Counted from the stretch's first letter, positions 53,788 through 63,055 are shown. The stretch: 64,000 bases of DNA from Alkalilimnicola ehrlichii (GCF_003399765.1 NZ_NFZV01000022.1:1-64000); one strand, 5' to 3'. Numbers and translations are program-made. The notes: generated from the letters alone by a model not told the origin.

Positions 53788-56700
53788 TTACCAGTGCGCG
53801 CTCAGGCCAAGCGTCGCCTGGTGCGCGGTGTCGTTGTCGCTGAAACGCCCCGACCAGGCGCCGTGCAGGGCGAAGGTGTCATTGAGGTGCACCTCCGCGC
53901 CTAGCGTGGCGGCCAGTTGCGGGGCGTCGTGGTTGGCGCCCTGGACGGTGAACGTGTCGCCGCCTTCCAGGAAGCGGGCGTCCTGCTCGGGGCGGGTGTC
54001 GCCAAAGCCCTGGATCACGGCAGCGCCGCCCTGCAGGCGTGTCCAGCGCCCGCCGAGCAGGACGGCCTGCCCCAGATCCAGCCCGGCGCTGACGTCGCCA
54101 CGGGTCAATGTGGTTCGTGCCACCCGCAGCCCGGCGTCATCCGCACCGGATTCGCGGAAGCTGCCACGTTGCAGATGCTGGCCGGCCACTTGAGCGTAGG
54201 GGCGCACATCCAAATCCCCCAGCCGGGCATTCAGCCCGGTCTCCAGTGAGAGCCGCACGGCGTGGGTGCGGGCGGTGGATGTTGCTGTGTCGCCGAGCAC
54301 GCGCCGCTCGGTGTCCGCTTCGGTCAACCCCAGGCTGAGATCGCCCCGCAGGTAGGTTGCGCCGGCGCCCCGGTAGCGGGCGTACGTACCGAGAAAGCCG
54401 CCGGTGAGATCGCCGCGGCCGCGGCGGTCGTCCAGGCGGAGGTCTCCCTGGTTCACGCCTAGCGCCGCGCCGAACAGCAGCGAGGGGCCGCGCGCGCCTT
54501 CCAGCCCGACGGTGAGGCCCTCGCCTTGGTAGCGGAACTCGGGGTTGCCGGTGTGCCCGTCGCGGTCTTCCGCGTACGTCCGGTGGTGCAGTTGCATCCA
54601 GACGCCGTTGTCACTGGTGTTGGTATCGGCGACGGACGATGGGTGAAAGCCGCCCGCGGCCCGCGCGCCGAGCGGGCTGGTGCGCCGCCGCAGTTCGGCG
54701 CTGAAGGCGCCGAGCAGGTGGTCGGTAGTGGTCAGCCCCGCCAGCAGGCTGTCGCCGGAGAGCGCCTCGAAGGCCTCCGGAGCCTCGTCCTCGCTTAGCA
54801 CCACTACGGCATCGTGCACTGCATCGCCACCCGCGAGCGAGGCCACGGCAGTGGCGGCAGCGTGCTGGTTGTGGGTGCGGGTGAGGAGGGTGAAATCGAT
54901 GTCGTTGCGCTCCAGCTTCATGGTCAGGTCGGTATCGCCATAGCGCAGCGTCGCATCGAGAAAAGCAAACTCAGAAGACACCGCATCGAACTCGCCGTTG
55001 ATGCCGCCGTCGGCCACCAGAATGGTGTACTCGGTCGAAGGCGCGAAGTCGCCGCCAGGGCCGATGTGCAGCACCGAGCCGCCGTTCAGGAATGCCTCGC
55101 CGGTAACTTGAAGCAGATCGTTGTTGCCGTCCGAGTCAGCCTCGACCTCGTAGATCGAGCCCACCTCGAAGGTGATATCGCCATCGACGGTCAGGGTGCC
55201 GATGGAGTTGCCGGGGGCGATGATGCCGCCGCTTTCCACCCTGGTATTGCCTACCGTGCCAGTGCCGCTCAGGGTGGCGTTGTCTCGGACCTCGATCGTT
55301 CCGCCAAGGGTGCCCGTGTCGTCCACGGTCAGGAACACGTTTTGAAGAGTCGTCGTGCCTTGGAATTGCGCGCTGTCACCCCTGAGCACGATCGCGTGGA
55401 AGTTGCCCTCGATATTAAAACGGCCTTCTCCGGAGATGACACCGTCATAGGTCGCATCTGCCGTCTGATCGAAGACCAGGGTCCCATCCGCCTCGATGTC
55501 CGCGTCGCCGGAGAAGCGGTCCGCGGCGCTGACCAGCGTGCCATCCTCGATCATCCAGTCGACATCCGACGTCCCCGATCCGGTCAACGTCCATGTGCTG
55601 GATCCGGTCTTCCGGAAATGGCTGAACCCGTTGAGCTGATCGAGATCCAGGAGATCGTCCTGGTTCCCTCCTAGGAGGAGCGTGGCGTCAGCGCCGTTCG
55701 CACGCACGGCACCCAAGAAACGGTAGCCGGCAATGAGCTCAAGCGTCGCGTCGGCGCCGTTCAGGTGCATGGCGTCAGCGCGCGACCCGGCCCCGTAGCC
55801 GCCGGCAATCTCTCCTGAGTTCGTCACCCAGGCGGAGTTGCCTTCGACCACCACGCCAACGCCGCCCTCGTTATCAGTGCCCGTAAAAGTCGTTTCTCCC
55901 CCGTCGCCCCCCGAGATCGATCCCGCGTTATCGACGTGCGCTCCGTCATTGGTCACGACGAGGCCGGATCCACCGCTGCCGGCGAGCGCCCGTGTGCTAT
56001 CGCCGCCGTCCCCCCGACAATGTTTCCCTCGTTGGTGAGCGCATTGCCGGAGAAGATCACCGCGGTGCCACCGTCTCCACCGTCCCCACGCGAGTTCTCC
56101 CCCCGTCGCCCCCGAGATCGACCCCGCGTTATCGACGTGCGCCCCGTCATTGGTCACGACGAGGCCGGATCCACCGCTGCCAGCGGGTCCACGTGAGTTG
56201 TCACCGCCGCCCCCTCCGGCAATGTCTCCCTCGTTGGCGAGCGCATTGCCGGAGAAGATCACCGCGGTGCCACCGTCTCCAGCGTCCCCACGCAAGTTCT
56301 CCCCCCGTCGCCCCCGAGATCGACCCTGCGTTATCGACGTGCGCTCCGTCATTGGTCACGATGAGGCCCGATCCACCGTTACCAGCGGCGGTGAGTTCCC
56401 GTGTGCTGTCACCGCCGTCCCCACCGGCAATGTCTCCCTCATTGGTGAGCGCATTGCCGGAGAAGATCACCGCGGTGCCGCCGTCTCCACCGTCCGCCTG
56501 CGGGCTCTCTTTGCCGTCGCCGCCTGCGACCGTCCCGTGGTTGACGAAAACATCACCCGTGAAGTACACACCGTCGCCGCCGCGCCCACCATCTTGCCTG
56601 CCGCTGTCTCCACCCCCTCCGCCGAAAATCGTCCCGTGGTTGACGAAATCGTTACCCGTGAAGTCCACACCGTCGCCGCCGCGCCCACCATATCCCCAAC

Positions 56701-57166
56701 CGCCGTTTCCGCCATTTCCGCCGAAAATCGTCCCGTGGTTAACGAAATCGTTACCCGCGAAGTCCACACCGTCACCGCCGCGCCCACCGTCTCCCCAATT
56801 GCTGTCTCCCCCCTTGCCGCCGAAAATCGTCCCGTCGTTGACGAGGGCGTCTCCCGAAAACTCATATGCCGTACCACCATCGTCGGCATGGTCCAAAGAG
56901 TTTTCTTCCCCGTCCTCACCAAAAATCTCCTGGTCTTCAGGGATGACGGTCGGATCGGCCAGCACGACAGGGGCGGAGATTAAGAAGGTCAGCGCCAGAA
57001 CCGAGCTCGCCACCAACAGACGCCGGCGCAGCGGATGCCCCACCGACGGCCGACGCGCCCGTCGCGTTGCGCACCGCTGGCCCTTGCTCCGGGTGCGCGC
57101 CGTCTCCGGCACGGCCTGCCATGCGCCGAGGTTGTGGTTGAAAATGCTTTTGTAAGTGCGGTTCAT
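53788..57166 (-). CDS. AIDA-like autotransporter (frameshifted several times)
   Basis: Start ATG 57166 gives an extended signal peptide (MNRTYKSIFNHNLGAWQAV, then a long n-region and a hydrophobic core), typical of type V autotransporters. The passenger is Gly/Asn/Asp-rich with repeats such as GGDGVDFTGNDFVNHGTIFG. A beta-helix part follows and a C-terminal 12-stranded-type barrel (ALHGAWSGRFSDNDTAHQAT) ends in HW. The frame shifts at three places, in G6 runs at about 56301-56306, 56099-56104 and 56020-56025. If each G-run is one base longer (two runs in the first two units), all parts join as GGDGGEN repeats. Adhesion or biofilm roles are known for the family. Confidence 0.82.
55912..56515. 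repeat. Three tandem repeats of about 202 bp in the autotransporter passenger
   Basis: Units begin at 55912, 56113 and 56315 with CGAGATCGA and CGTTATCGACGTGCG. They encode Gly/Asp-rich passenger modules (GSGLVVTNDGAHVDNAGSIS). Shorter modules of about 105-111 bp follow in 56530-56860. Confidence 0.85.
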
Positions 57167-57301
57167 CCCTATGAGCTCCTTGCTCATCCTAGACGCCCCG
57201 TACTCGGGGGCGTGGCGCAAACGGCTAACGTAACGGGGTGGAGCGGCGGGGTCTTCCACTCAGCGCCACAACGGGAACAAGTTTGTCAGCCTGGCGGCAC
57301 A

Positions 57302-57545
57302 CTATCCCGGATGACCGGCAAGCTCGTCGCGCGCATCGCCCGACGTCATGCCAAAGCGCTGTTTGAAGGCGCGGTGGAACTAGAAAAAATGATTGAAGTC
57401 GACGACATAGGCAATCTCGGCAATCGAACGCTCGCTTTGCCCAGGCCTAGAAAGTTGCCTAATGACCCGTTGCAGGCGCAGTTCGGGCGAGTAGTCGGTG
57501 GGGAAGGTATCCTGACGCGCAAGCAGGTACTTCTGGCCACGTTAC
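57302..57545 (-). pseudogene. AraC-family regulator remnant (C-terminal)
   Basis: On the minus strand RGQKYLLARQDTFPTDYSPE, LRLQRVIRQLSRPG, IAEIAYVVDFNHFF, a TAG, then FHRAFKQRFGMTSGDARDEL. This is the AraC C-terminal pair of helix-turn-helix motifs with an in-frame stop, and the N-terminal part is missing. It lies beside the intact AraC gene and is about half as long. Confidence 0.7.
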
Positions 57546-57561
57546 CGGGCCGGGGTGACGT

Positions 57562-58512
57562 TTATCTCTCGCGGACATCCCCTGGGGTCAGGCCATAGCG
57601 GCGCTTGAAGGCGCGATAAAACCAGGAGAGATTATTGAAGCCGGCATCGTAGACGATGGTGCTGATGGAGTGCCTGGCATAGCGGGGGTTGGAAAGCTGC
57701 GCGAAGACCCGCTGCAACCGCAGTTCAAGGAGGTAATCGGTGAAGCTGGTGCCCTCGCAATTGAACAGGACGCGGACATAGCTGGGGGAAACGCCATGGC
57801 GGCCCGCCAGCCAGTCCAGCGACAGATCACCGTACCTGGCATGAGCCGCTAGATCCGCCTTGATGGCCCGCAGACGGGCCGCTCGTAAGCCGCGATCCAT
57901 GGCCCGCTGTTGCGCATCGCGCTGACCGCCGAGAACCAGCGTGGCGAGATCGTGCAGATGCGCCGCCGACCGGACAGGGTCGGGTTCCCCTATATCCTTC
58001 GGCGCCAGCATGGACAGCGCATAATTCCGTAATAGGCTCAGCGAGGGGCCTGCCGGCAAGCGCCGGCCCGGCTCTGCCGCATGCTCCCGCAACAGCGGTG
58101 TGAGCGAGGCTCGGGAGAACGACACACTGAGCAGCCCGTGCGTCCGGTAGCGGGACTCAATATAACCCGGTATGTCGCGGGCAACCACGCAGGCCTCGCC
58201 GAGGCCGCAGAGGAACTCGCCCCGCTGCCGGAGCATAGACACCCAACGATCGCGCGGTGCGGTGTTGATCAGAAACACCACGTCGTCGTTACCGTCCGCC
58301 ACCTGCGCAGGGCCACGCCGCACACGCATGGGTGAACAACGGACCCGGGCAATGGAGACGCCGGGCAGCAAGCGAATTCGGGCATCGAGATGAAACCAGG
58401 CCGTATCACGGGGGATCAACTCCACCTGGGCCATGGCCGCGTACGCGCTGCTTGATGCCTCCAGGCGATCGGCCCGCGGATAATGACGGCTGGAAAAGTG
58501 AATGACTGCCAT
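57562..58512 (-). CDS. AraC-family regulator with N-terminal sensor-like domain
   Basis: A 316-residue protein; the start ATG 58512 follows a G10 tract (C10 at 58521-58530 on the plus strand). The C-terminal DNA-binding domain has LAGRHGVSPSYVRVLFNCEG and IVYDAGFNNLSWFYRAFKRRY. The N-terminal part (about 1-200) is an AraC_binding_2-like sensor. It is upstream of the autotransporter in the same direction, so may control adhesin expression. Confidence 0.85.
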   Translation of the reverse strand: MAVIHFSSRHYPRADRLEASSSAYAAMAQVELIPRDTAWFHLDARIRLLPGVSIARVRCSPMRVRRGPAQVADGNDDVVFLINTAPRDRWVSMLRQRGEFLCGLGEACVVARDIPGYIESRYRTHGLLSVSFSRASLTPLLREHAAEPGRRLPAGPSLSLLRNYALSMLAPKDIGEPDPVRSAAHLHDLATLVLGGQRDAQQRAMDRGLRAARLRAIKADLAAHARYGDLSLDWLAGRHGVSPSYVRVLFNCEGTSFTDYLLELRLQRVFAQLSNPRYARHSISTIVYDAGFNNLSWFYRAFKRRYGLTPGDVRER

Positions 58513-58520
58513 GTTTGATG

Positions 58521-58530
58521 CCCCCCCCCC
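58521..58530 (-). promoter_or_regulatory. G10 tract between possible ribosome site and AraC start
   Basis: On the minus strand GGGGGGGGGG is 8 bases before ATG 58512. It could serve as the Shine-Dalgarno element. A tract of this length may vary by slippage, altering translation. Confidence 0.45.
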
Positions 58531-59088
58531 GGAGCCCACAAATGTTTTGCCCGTGCCTTGTTCGAGCGTTTCTGTGGCGTCCGTGCAGGAGCATTGCGCG
58601 CATCCATATCAGGGAAAGCGGCTCCGTCTCGTTCTTGCTCGGCCTGTGGATCCCTTCTAACGAAACGTGATGGGTGGGAAAGCTAGATCATCGTACGGGT
58701 GTTCTACTAGCTTCGCTTTACCGTGTGCGCTATCCAATCGTTGAGCTGATCTGTCCATGATCGCCAGAGCGCGGCGTGCTTCATTGCTCCGTGCGTTTGA
58801 CGTCTTTAAGTGTTGTATATGCATATGATTAATAACACTTTAGCTAAACTTTGGCGGTAGCGCCATATGTGCGGCTGACGGCTTGTGTTTTGCTTGGCCG
58901 ATAACACCAGGCAGCTAGATGGTGTTGTTGATAGGGAGTATCCACCTGGCGAGGCCGCTATCCCGGTGAGCGGTTACTAGGGCAGCGGCGCTAGACGGGT
59001 TGTCGGCAGATTGCGTGATCGGGTGGGTGTCCACGCGACCGACGTTCACATGAAAGCGGCCGCGCTATGCACGGCCGCCCGTCACACT
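58531..59088. other. Stretch without a gene
   Basis: Contains an AT-rich part (58810-58860, TATGCATATGATTAATAACA) that may hold a promoter, and a hairpin GCGGCCGCGC/CGGCCGC (59057-59079). No supported frame. Confidence 0.35.
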
Positions 59089-59190
59089 CTACCTATCTCT
59101 TGACGGGGTAGCTTCGCGTTTGTCGCGCTTTTCCCTGCGCTTTTCCTTCAGACTTTTTTGCGGTTGCTTCTTGGCTTTTTCTTTGCTCAT
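59089..59190 (-). CDS. 33-residue Lys/Arg-rich protein
   Basis: MSKEKAKKQPQKSLKEKRRE to EATPSRDR. GAGAGGTG lies seven bases before the ATG. I recall short proteins of the same type next to small regulators in related proteobacteria, but function is unknown. RNA or ribosome binding is plausible. Next gene upstream is rnk. Confidence 0.6.
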   Translation of the reverse strand: MSKEKAKKQPQKSLKEKRREKRDKREATPSRDR

Positions 59191-59265
59191 AGCAAACACC
59201 TCTCTAACGAGCGATTGCTCGGACAAAAGAAGAGCAAATTTACTTGCTCCGAACATGGCAACAAC

Positions 59266-59694
59266 CTATAGGTCGAACCGCCCGCTAGCCTCCGGCTGAA
59301 AGCGTATTTCCTGCACCTTAAGCCGTTGCAGCTTTGGGCTTTTTAGGGCGACCACACTGCCTAGCTTGGAGCCGATAAGCACGGACCCGAGCTGGGAAAA
59401 CACCGAGATATAAGCACCGTAGGCGTCGTAGCCCCCCGGAAACACCAGCCGGAATTCGTAGACCTCTCCGCTGTCGAGGTTCTGCACGGCAACTAAGCTG
59501 TTCATGGTGACGATGTCGGCAGGCACAGCGGTTGCACTGACCTCGCGGCACACCGAGAGCTTGCCTGCCAGCGCGGCCAAGTGGGCTTTTTTGAAGCCGC
59601 CATTGCGTCGCTCTATTACGGACAAGAGCGGGCGCAGCCGCTCTACATCGCTGCTGGACATTACGAACTTACTGTTAGCCACGATTTTCCTCAC
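59266..59694 (-). CDS. rnk: Rnk-like nucleoside-diphosphate kinase regulator
   Basis: A 142-residue protein with an N-terminal coiled-coil-like part (residues 1-50) and a C-terminal GreA/GreB-type domain (VTMNSLVAVQNLDSGEVYEF, LVFPGGYDAYGAYISVFSQLG, GSVLIGSKLG). Rnk binds RNA polymerase and influences Ndk and polysaccharide synthesis in Pseudomonas. Start ATG 59694. The short basic gene follows 75 bp downstream on the same strand. Confidence 0.88.
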   Translation of the reverse strand: MRKIVANSKFVMSSSDVERLRPLLSVIERRNGGFKKAHLAALAGKLSVCREVSATAVPADIVTMNSLVAVQNLDSGEVYEFRLVFPGGYDAYGAYISVFSQLGSVLIGSKLGSVVALKSPKLQRLKVQEIRFQPEASGRFDL

Positions 59695-59787
59695 GCTTTA
59701 CCGGGCCGCATTTCGACGCGCAGCACCGAACGGACCTCACCTTGCGGGGAGGCCTAGGACGCTCTTACGATGAATAAAGGGGGTATT

Positions 59788-59811
59788 GGCCGGGCGAAAA
59801 TCCGCCCGGCC
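59788..59811 (-). terminator. Hairpin after the GH9 gene
   Basis: GGCCGGGCG and CGCCCGGCC with a six-base loop (9-bp stem). On the minus strand it follows the GH9 gene and is followed by AATACCCCCTTT. The T-run is weak. Confidence 0.5.
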
Positions 59812-59992
59812 TTAGTTCGGCGGGGTGAGCGGGGCCCTTAGATTTACTGCGCTAGAAGCGCGCAGTTTGTAGATGTGTTTCATACCAGTTCAACAATCAC
59901 GTTGCCGTACCAGGAATGATCCATTATAGCCCCGCGTTTTTTTAAAGCTAGCTCAGCTGCCCAGCCGTTGGCGACCAGGTTGTAAGTCAGCT

Positions 59993-61819
59993 TCAGGGGC
60001 CGTCGGTGCTGTCTTCGCCCGGCATGCTCCGATCAAAAGTGCTGAAGTAAGCGAGGGCGAAGACCACGGGGGCGGTGTAGTCGATGGCGTATTCGTTGGT
60101 GGAGTAGGATTCCAGCTCATCCAGATACGCTTTTGCCGGAGGGACGGTGCCGTCCTCAATCAGGGCTTGCTGCAATGGGTCGCCGCCCGGGTGATTGTTG
60201 GGGCCGCCCACCAGCAGACCGGGGATATAGACGCCCGTGGCATTCCAGGTACGGTGGTGAACATTTTGCACCTGTTGAGCGCCGGAGCCGGAAAGATAGC
60301 TATAGCCTGTGGCGTTGCGGCCGAGAATGTAGTGGATTTGATCGAGTGCAGCGTTCTCATAGGCTTCGTTGGGAGAGAGGGCGTTGGCCATCAGCAGCAG
60401 ATTGCCAAGCGCTACGGTATTCTTCGCCGAGGCCCACGTGTACTGGTCAGGTGTTAGCGCCGTGTTGTAACCATCGCCCTCGACTTGTTCCAGAATGGCA
60501 TCCGCCGCGTCCAGGAAGGCCTGATTCACCTGCTCACGAAGACTCGGGTCCGGGTGCTCGGCGGTAAGATAAGCCCAGTGTCCCAAGGCAAGGCCGTTCA
60601 GCCAGCCGATTAGCTCCGGTTGCTCGGAAAAGTAGGTCGGCAGATGTTCCGTCAGGTAGCGTTCGTAACGAGCGTCGCCCGTGGTTTTGAACAGCTCCGC
60701 CGCTGCCCAGAAACGTTCCTCGGCATCCTCGTGCTTGTCATAAGGGCCTGAGCCGCTGTTTTGGTTTTCGTCCTCGCGGAAATACGGCTCGGGGTTCGCC
60801 TCCAGGTACTGGAAAGCATCCTTGGCGGCAGTAAGAAGTTGTTCCGAGTACGTTGGATCGAATGGTTCATACAGGCGTGCGGCCATGGCCATTACGCCTG
60901 CGAACATCCCGGTGCCGTAGGTGGACATCCCGTAGACGTAGCGTGTCTGATCGTCCTCCTCCGGCCGCGTTTCCATGCTCGGCCATTCGGCTCCGGATAC
61001 TTTATGGTAGACAGCGCCGTCCGGCCGCTGCATCTTCAGCAACCAGTCCAGCTTCCACTGTGTTTCTACGAGTAGATCGGGTAGTTCGGTATCGCCCGCC
61101 GCTTCCGCGACTTCCGCAGGAAAAAGCATTTGTCCTTGGGTGAAAGTCTCCGGCGCCCATTCATAGGCGAGCAGAAGCTGCGCGACGGTGATCGCGCCCG
61201 GTGTGGTGTATTTGCCGAAGTCCCCGGCGTCGTACCAGCCGCCCAGCATATCCAGCGTCTGCCCTTCCCGGTAAAATTCATCGCTGAAATACATCGCCGC
61301 CTCGGCGTCCTGCATATGCGCCAGGCCGTGGTACAGCCCGGTCAGTGGGTCATCGATAACGAAGTTTGCCCGTTGCAGGGTGTAGGAGCGCAGTGTGTCG
61401 ATAAAGGCGCTGTGATAAACGTCGGGAGAGATCCGGAACGGGTAGGACTGACCGACCCCATCTACCTGAAGGACAAAGGTGCCTGTGCGGCGGAGTTGGG
61501 AGAAATCCGCCTGCTGAACGGTGTCTCCGGAACTCACGTCGTCCATCGGTGCTGACAGCGTACCGTTGTAGACGACCTCGCCGCCTTCCTGACTGAGCAC
61601 CTCAAAGTCTGTTGCCGGCTCGGAGACGACCACAACCCCCATTTTGGGGGCGTTGGGCAGATACCCGACCTGATTTACCTTGACGTGTTGTCCGTGGGAT
61701 GAATGTGCATCGTCCGTTGAATTCAACGAACCAGCCGTACACCCCGCCAGTAGAGTGGCGCCGGCCAATATGGCCCACGCCCATATTCGGCGAGGGTGTT
61801 TTCCTCTGTTGAATGTCAT
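59993..61819 (-). CDS. GH9-family glycoside hydrolase lipoprotein
   Basis: A 608-residue protein. Signal with lipobox (ATLLAGC, Cys about residue 23), so anchored in the envelope. An Ig-like N-terminal domain is followed by the GH9 catalytic domain: nucleophile-side DMLGGWYDAGDFGKYTTP (Asp pair), and acid/base region ESYSTNEYAIDYTAP with Glu near the C-terminus. GH9 enzymes cut beta-1,4-glucans (endoglucanase or cellodextrinase). GGAGGAG is nine bases before ATG 61819. LacI-type operators lie upstream. Confidence 0.88.
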   Translation of the reverse strand: MTFNRGKHPRRIWAWAILAGATLLAGCTAGSLNSTDDAHSSHGQHVKVNQVGYLPNAPKMGVVVVSEPATDFEVLSQEGGEVVYNGTLSAPMDDVSSGDTVQQADFSQLRRTGTFVLQVDGVGQSYPFRISPDVYHSAFIDTLRSYTLQRANFVIDDPLTGLYHGLAHMQDAEAAMYFSDEFYREGQTLDMLGGWYDAGDFGKYTTPGAITVAQLLLAYEWAPETFTQGQMLFPAEVAEAAGDTELPDLLVETQWKLDWLLKMQRPDGAVYHKVSGAEWPSMETRPEEDDQTRYVYGMSTYGTGMFAGVMAMAARLYEPFDPTYSEQLLTAAKDAFQYLEANPEPYFREDENQNSGSGPYDKHEDAEERFWAAAELFKTTGDARYERYLTEHLPTYFSEQPELIGWLNGLALGHWAYLTAEHPDPSLREQVNQAFLDAADAILEQVEGDGYNTALTPDQYTWASAKNTVALGNLLLMANALSPNEAYENAALDQIHYILGRNATGYSYLSGSGAQQVQNVHHRTWNATGVYIPGLLVGGPNNHPGGDPLQQALIEDGTVPPAKAYLDELESYSTNEYAIDYTAPVVFALAYFSTFDRSMPGEDSTDGP

Positions 61820-61999
61820 GGTGATGTGCTCCTCCGAAGATTGTAGTTCTTCCTTCTCGAGATCAACGCCGGACTCGCAGCGATGCATCCGTCGCCCTCT
61901 GTTCCTAGAGTGAGATACGCCAGGGCGGGCGTTGCAGGGGCGTGTTCTCCCGTCAGCGGGTGATCTCTCATCGCCAGCATAGCCTTAAATCGGAGGTTT

Positions 62000-62011
62000 G
62001 AAAACGTTTTC
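62000..62011. promoter_or_regulatory. LacI-family operator-like palindrome
   Basis: GAAAACGTTTTC, perfect dyad typical of LacI/GalR-type regulators. It lies 180 bp upstream of the GH9 start, suggesting sugar control. Confidence 0.6.
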
Positions 62012-62186
62012 TAATTCGTCACGCTCTTGCTCTGCTGTCATGATTTGGAATATTTAGTTTCTGTAATAGTTTTATTTATGTGTGATAATCATATATGGTT
62101 GAATTTTAGGTTGGTATTGGAAGTTTCGGGTGGGTTTTGTATTGATAATCGCCATGCGCTAGGCTGACGGGCGGCTTTTATCATTT

Positions 62187-62203
62187 GTGAAAACGTTGTT
62201 CAA
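62187..62203. promoter_or_regulatory. Second LacI-like operator half
   Basis: GTGAAAACGTTGTTCAA is an imperfect copy of the palindrome at 62000, 180 bp away. Two sites would allow DNA looping. Confidence 0.45.
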
Positions 62204-62332
62204 ATTTGTTGAGAGGCTAGTCTTACCAGGATCCGATCGAAGGAAGCGCTGATGTATTCCCATGAGGCTCTAACCTCGCAGCGCACCCGGGGCCTGCGTT
62301 GCGTCTCTTGCGGAAACAAGGGGGCGGGAACA

Positions 62333-62413
62333 AGGAGATACCCAGCCAACCGCCCTCGGCTCACTGAGTGACAAAAGGCGGCTCACTTAGCGCATTAGGT
62401 GTCCCGCGAAGCT
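62333..62413 (+). repeat. Hairpin repeat A, copy 5
   Basis: AAGGAGATACCCAGCC to GGTGTCCCGCGAAGCT. Left end altered relative to other copies. It is joined directly to the MNT-HEPN stub. Confidence 0.8.
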
Positions 62414-62414
62414 A

Positions 62415-62483
62415 TTGCTGGACGTGACCAAAGCGCTGTACGAGCAGGAGCTGGAGCACTTGCGGGAGGAAAGTCAGGAATAA
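62415..62483 (+). pseudogene. 3' stub of an MNT-HEPN gene
   Basis: Reads LLDVTKALYEQELEHLREES to a stop, against LLDVTQALCEQELERLREET in the gene at 28174-29088. The first ~280 residues are absent. The downstream sequence (GGGCTGC, TTTGAGGCATGA) also matches that locus. Confidence 0.8.
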
Positions 62484-62550
62484 GTGCGGGCTGCTTCGTT
62501 TGAGGCATGAAGGCATTCGAGGCGGATGACTGTCCACCAACTTACCAGCC

Positions 62551-62586
62551 GGAATCATGAAGCGCGCTGTCTAATTGCTGTTAGCG
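62551..62586 (+). repeat. Repeat B, copy 3 (shortened)
   Basis: GGAATCATGAAGCGCG to TTGCTGTTAGC. The poly-T loop section is deleted relative to copies 1 and 2. Confidence 0.6.
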
Positions 62587-62615
62587 CTAATGAACCATGG
62601 ACTGCGAGGGGAAAA

Positions 62616-62965
62616 ATGAAGGTAAAACGCATTGTCTCCAACATTGCGGCAGTTAGTCCCCCAGAAGCTGATAAGTTTTACTCGGTGATTTTGGGCTCAA
62701 GGTAGTGATGGATCATGGGTGGATAAGAACCTATAGCTCTGGCGAGGAAATGACCACCCAGATAAGTGTGGCCTCCGAGGGTGGTTCCGGTACGCCCGTA
62801 CCTGATCTCTCCATAGAGGTTGACAGTCTGGAGACGGTCTTGGAGAGAGTGAAGAACGAAAACATTGAGATCGAGTATGGGCCGGTAACTGAGCCTTGGG
62901 GCGTTCGTCGGTTTTATGTACGCGACCCTTTCGGCAAACTTATTAATGTTTTACAGCATGAATAG
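62616..62965 (+). CDS. VOC-superfamily protein (frameshifted)
   Basis: About 116 residues if one C is added at about 62693-62698 (GGGCTCAAGG). The start MKVKRIVSNIAAVSPPEADK and the second part VMDHGWIRTYSSGEEMTTQ and RRFYVRDPFGKLINVLQH are typical of glyoxalase/bleomycin-resistance-like proteins. GAGGGGAAAA precedes the ATG. As written it stops at 62704. Located after repeat B, as a cassette gene. Confidence 0.75.
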
Positions 62966-63055
62966 CTATCGGGCATGCTCTAACAATTCGCGTCACCCGG
63001 ACGCCCTTGTCTCCGCTTTGTATTAGCCGCCAATCCGAACGGTTAAGGGGAATAC

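Larger units (their letters stand above)
61820..62332. other. Upstream region of the GH9 gene
   Basis: AT-rich in 62030-62140. It holds two LacI-like operators (below) and ends at repeat A copy 5. No frame is supported. Confidence 0.4.

Noticed and set aside
55912-56515. CRISPR or satellite array
   Set aside because: The 202-bp units are part of the autotransporter coding sequence and have no spacer structure.
55992-57155. Plus-strand long ORFs opposite the autotransporter
   Set aside because: They are Pro/Ser-rich mirrors of the Gly-rich minus-strand repeats with no domain, signal or ribosome site.
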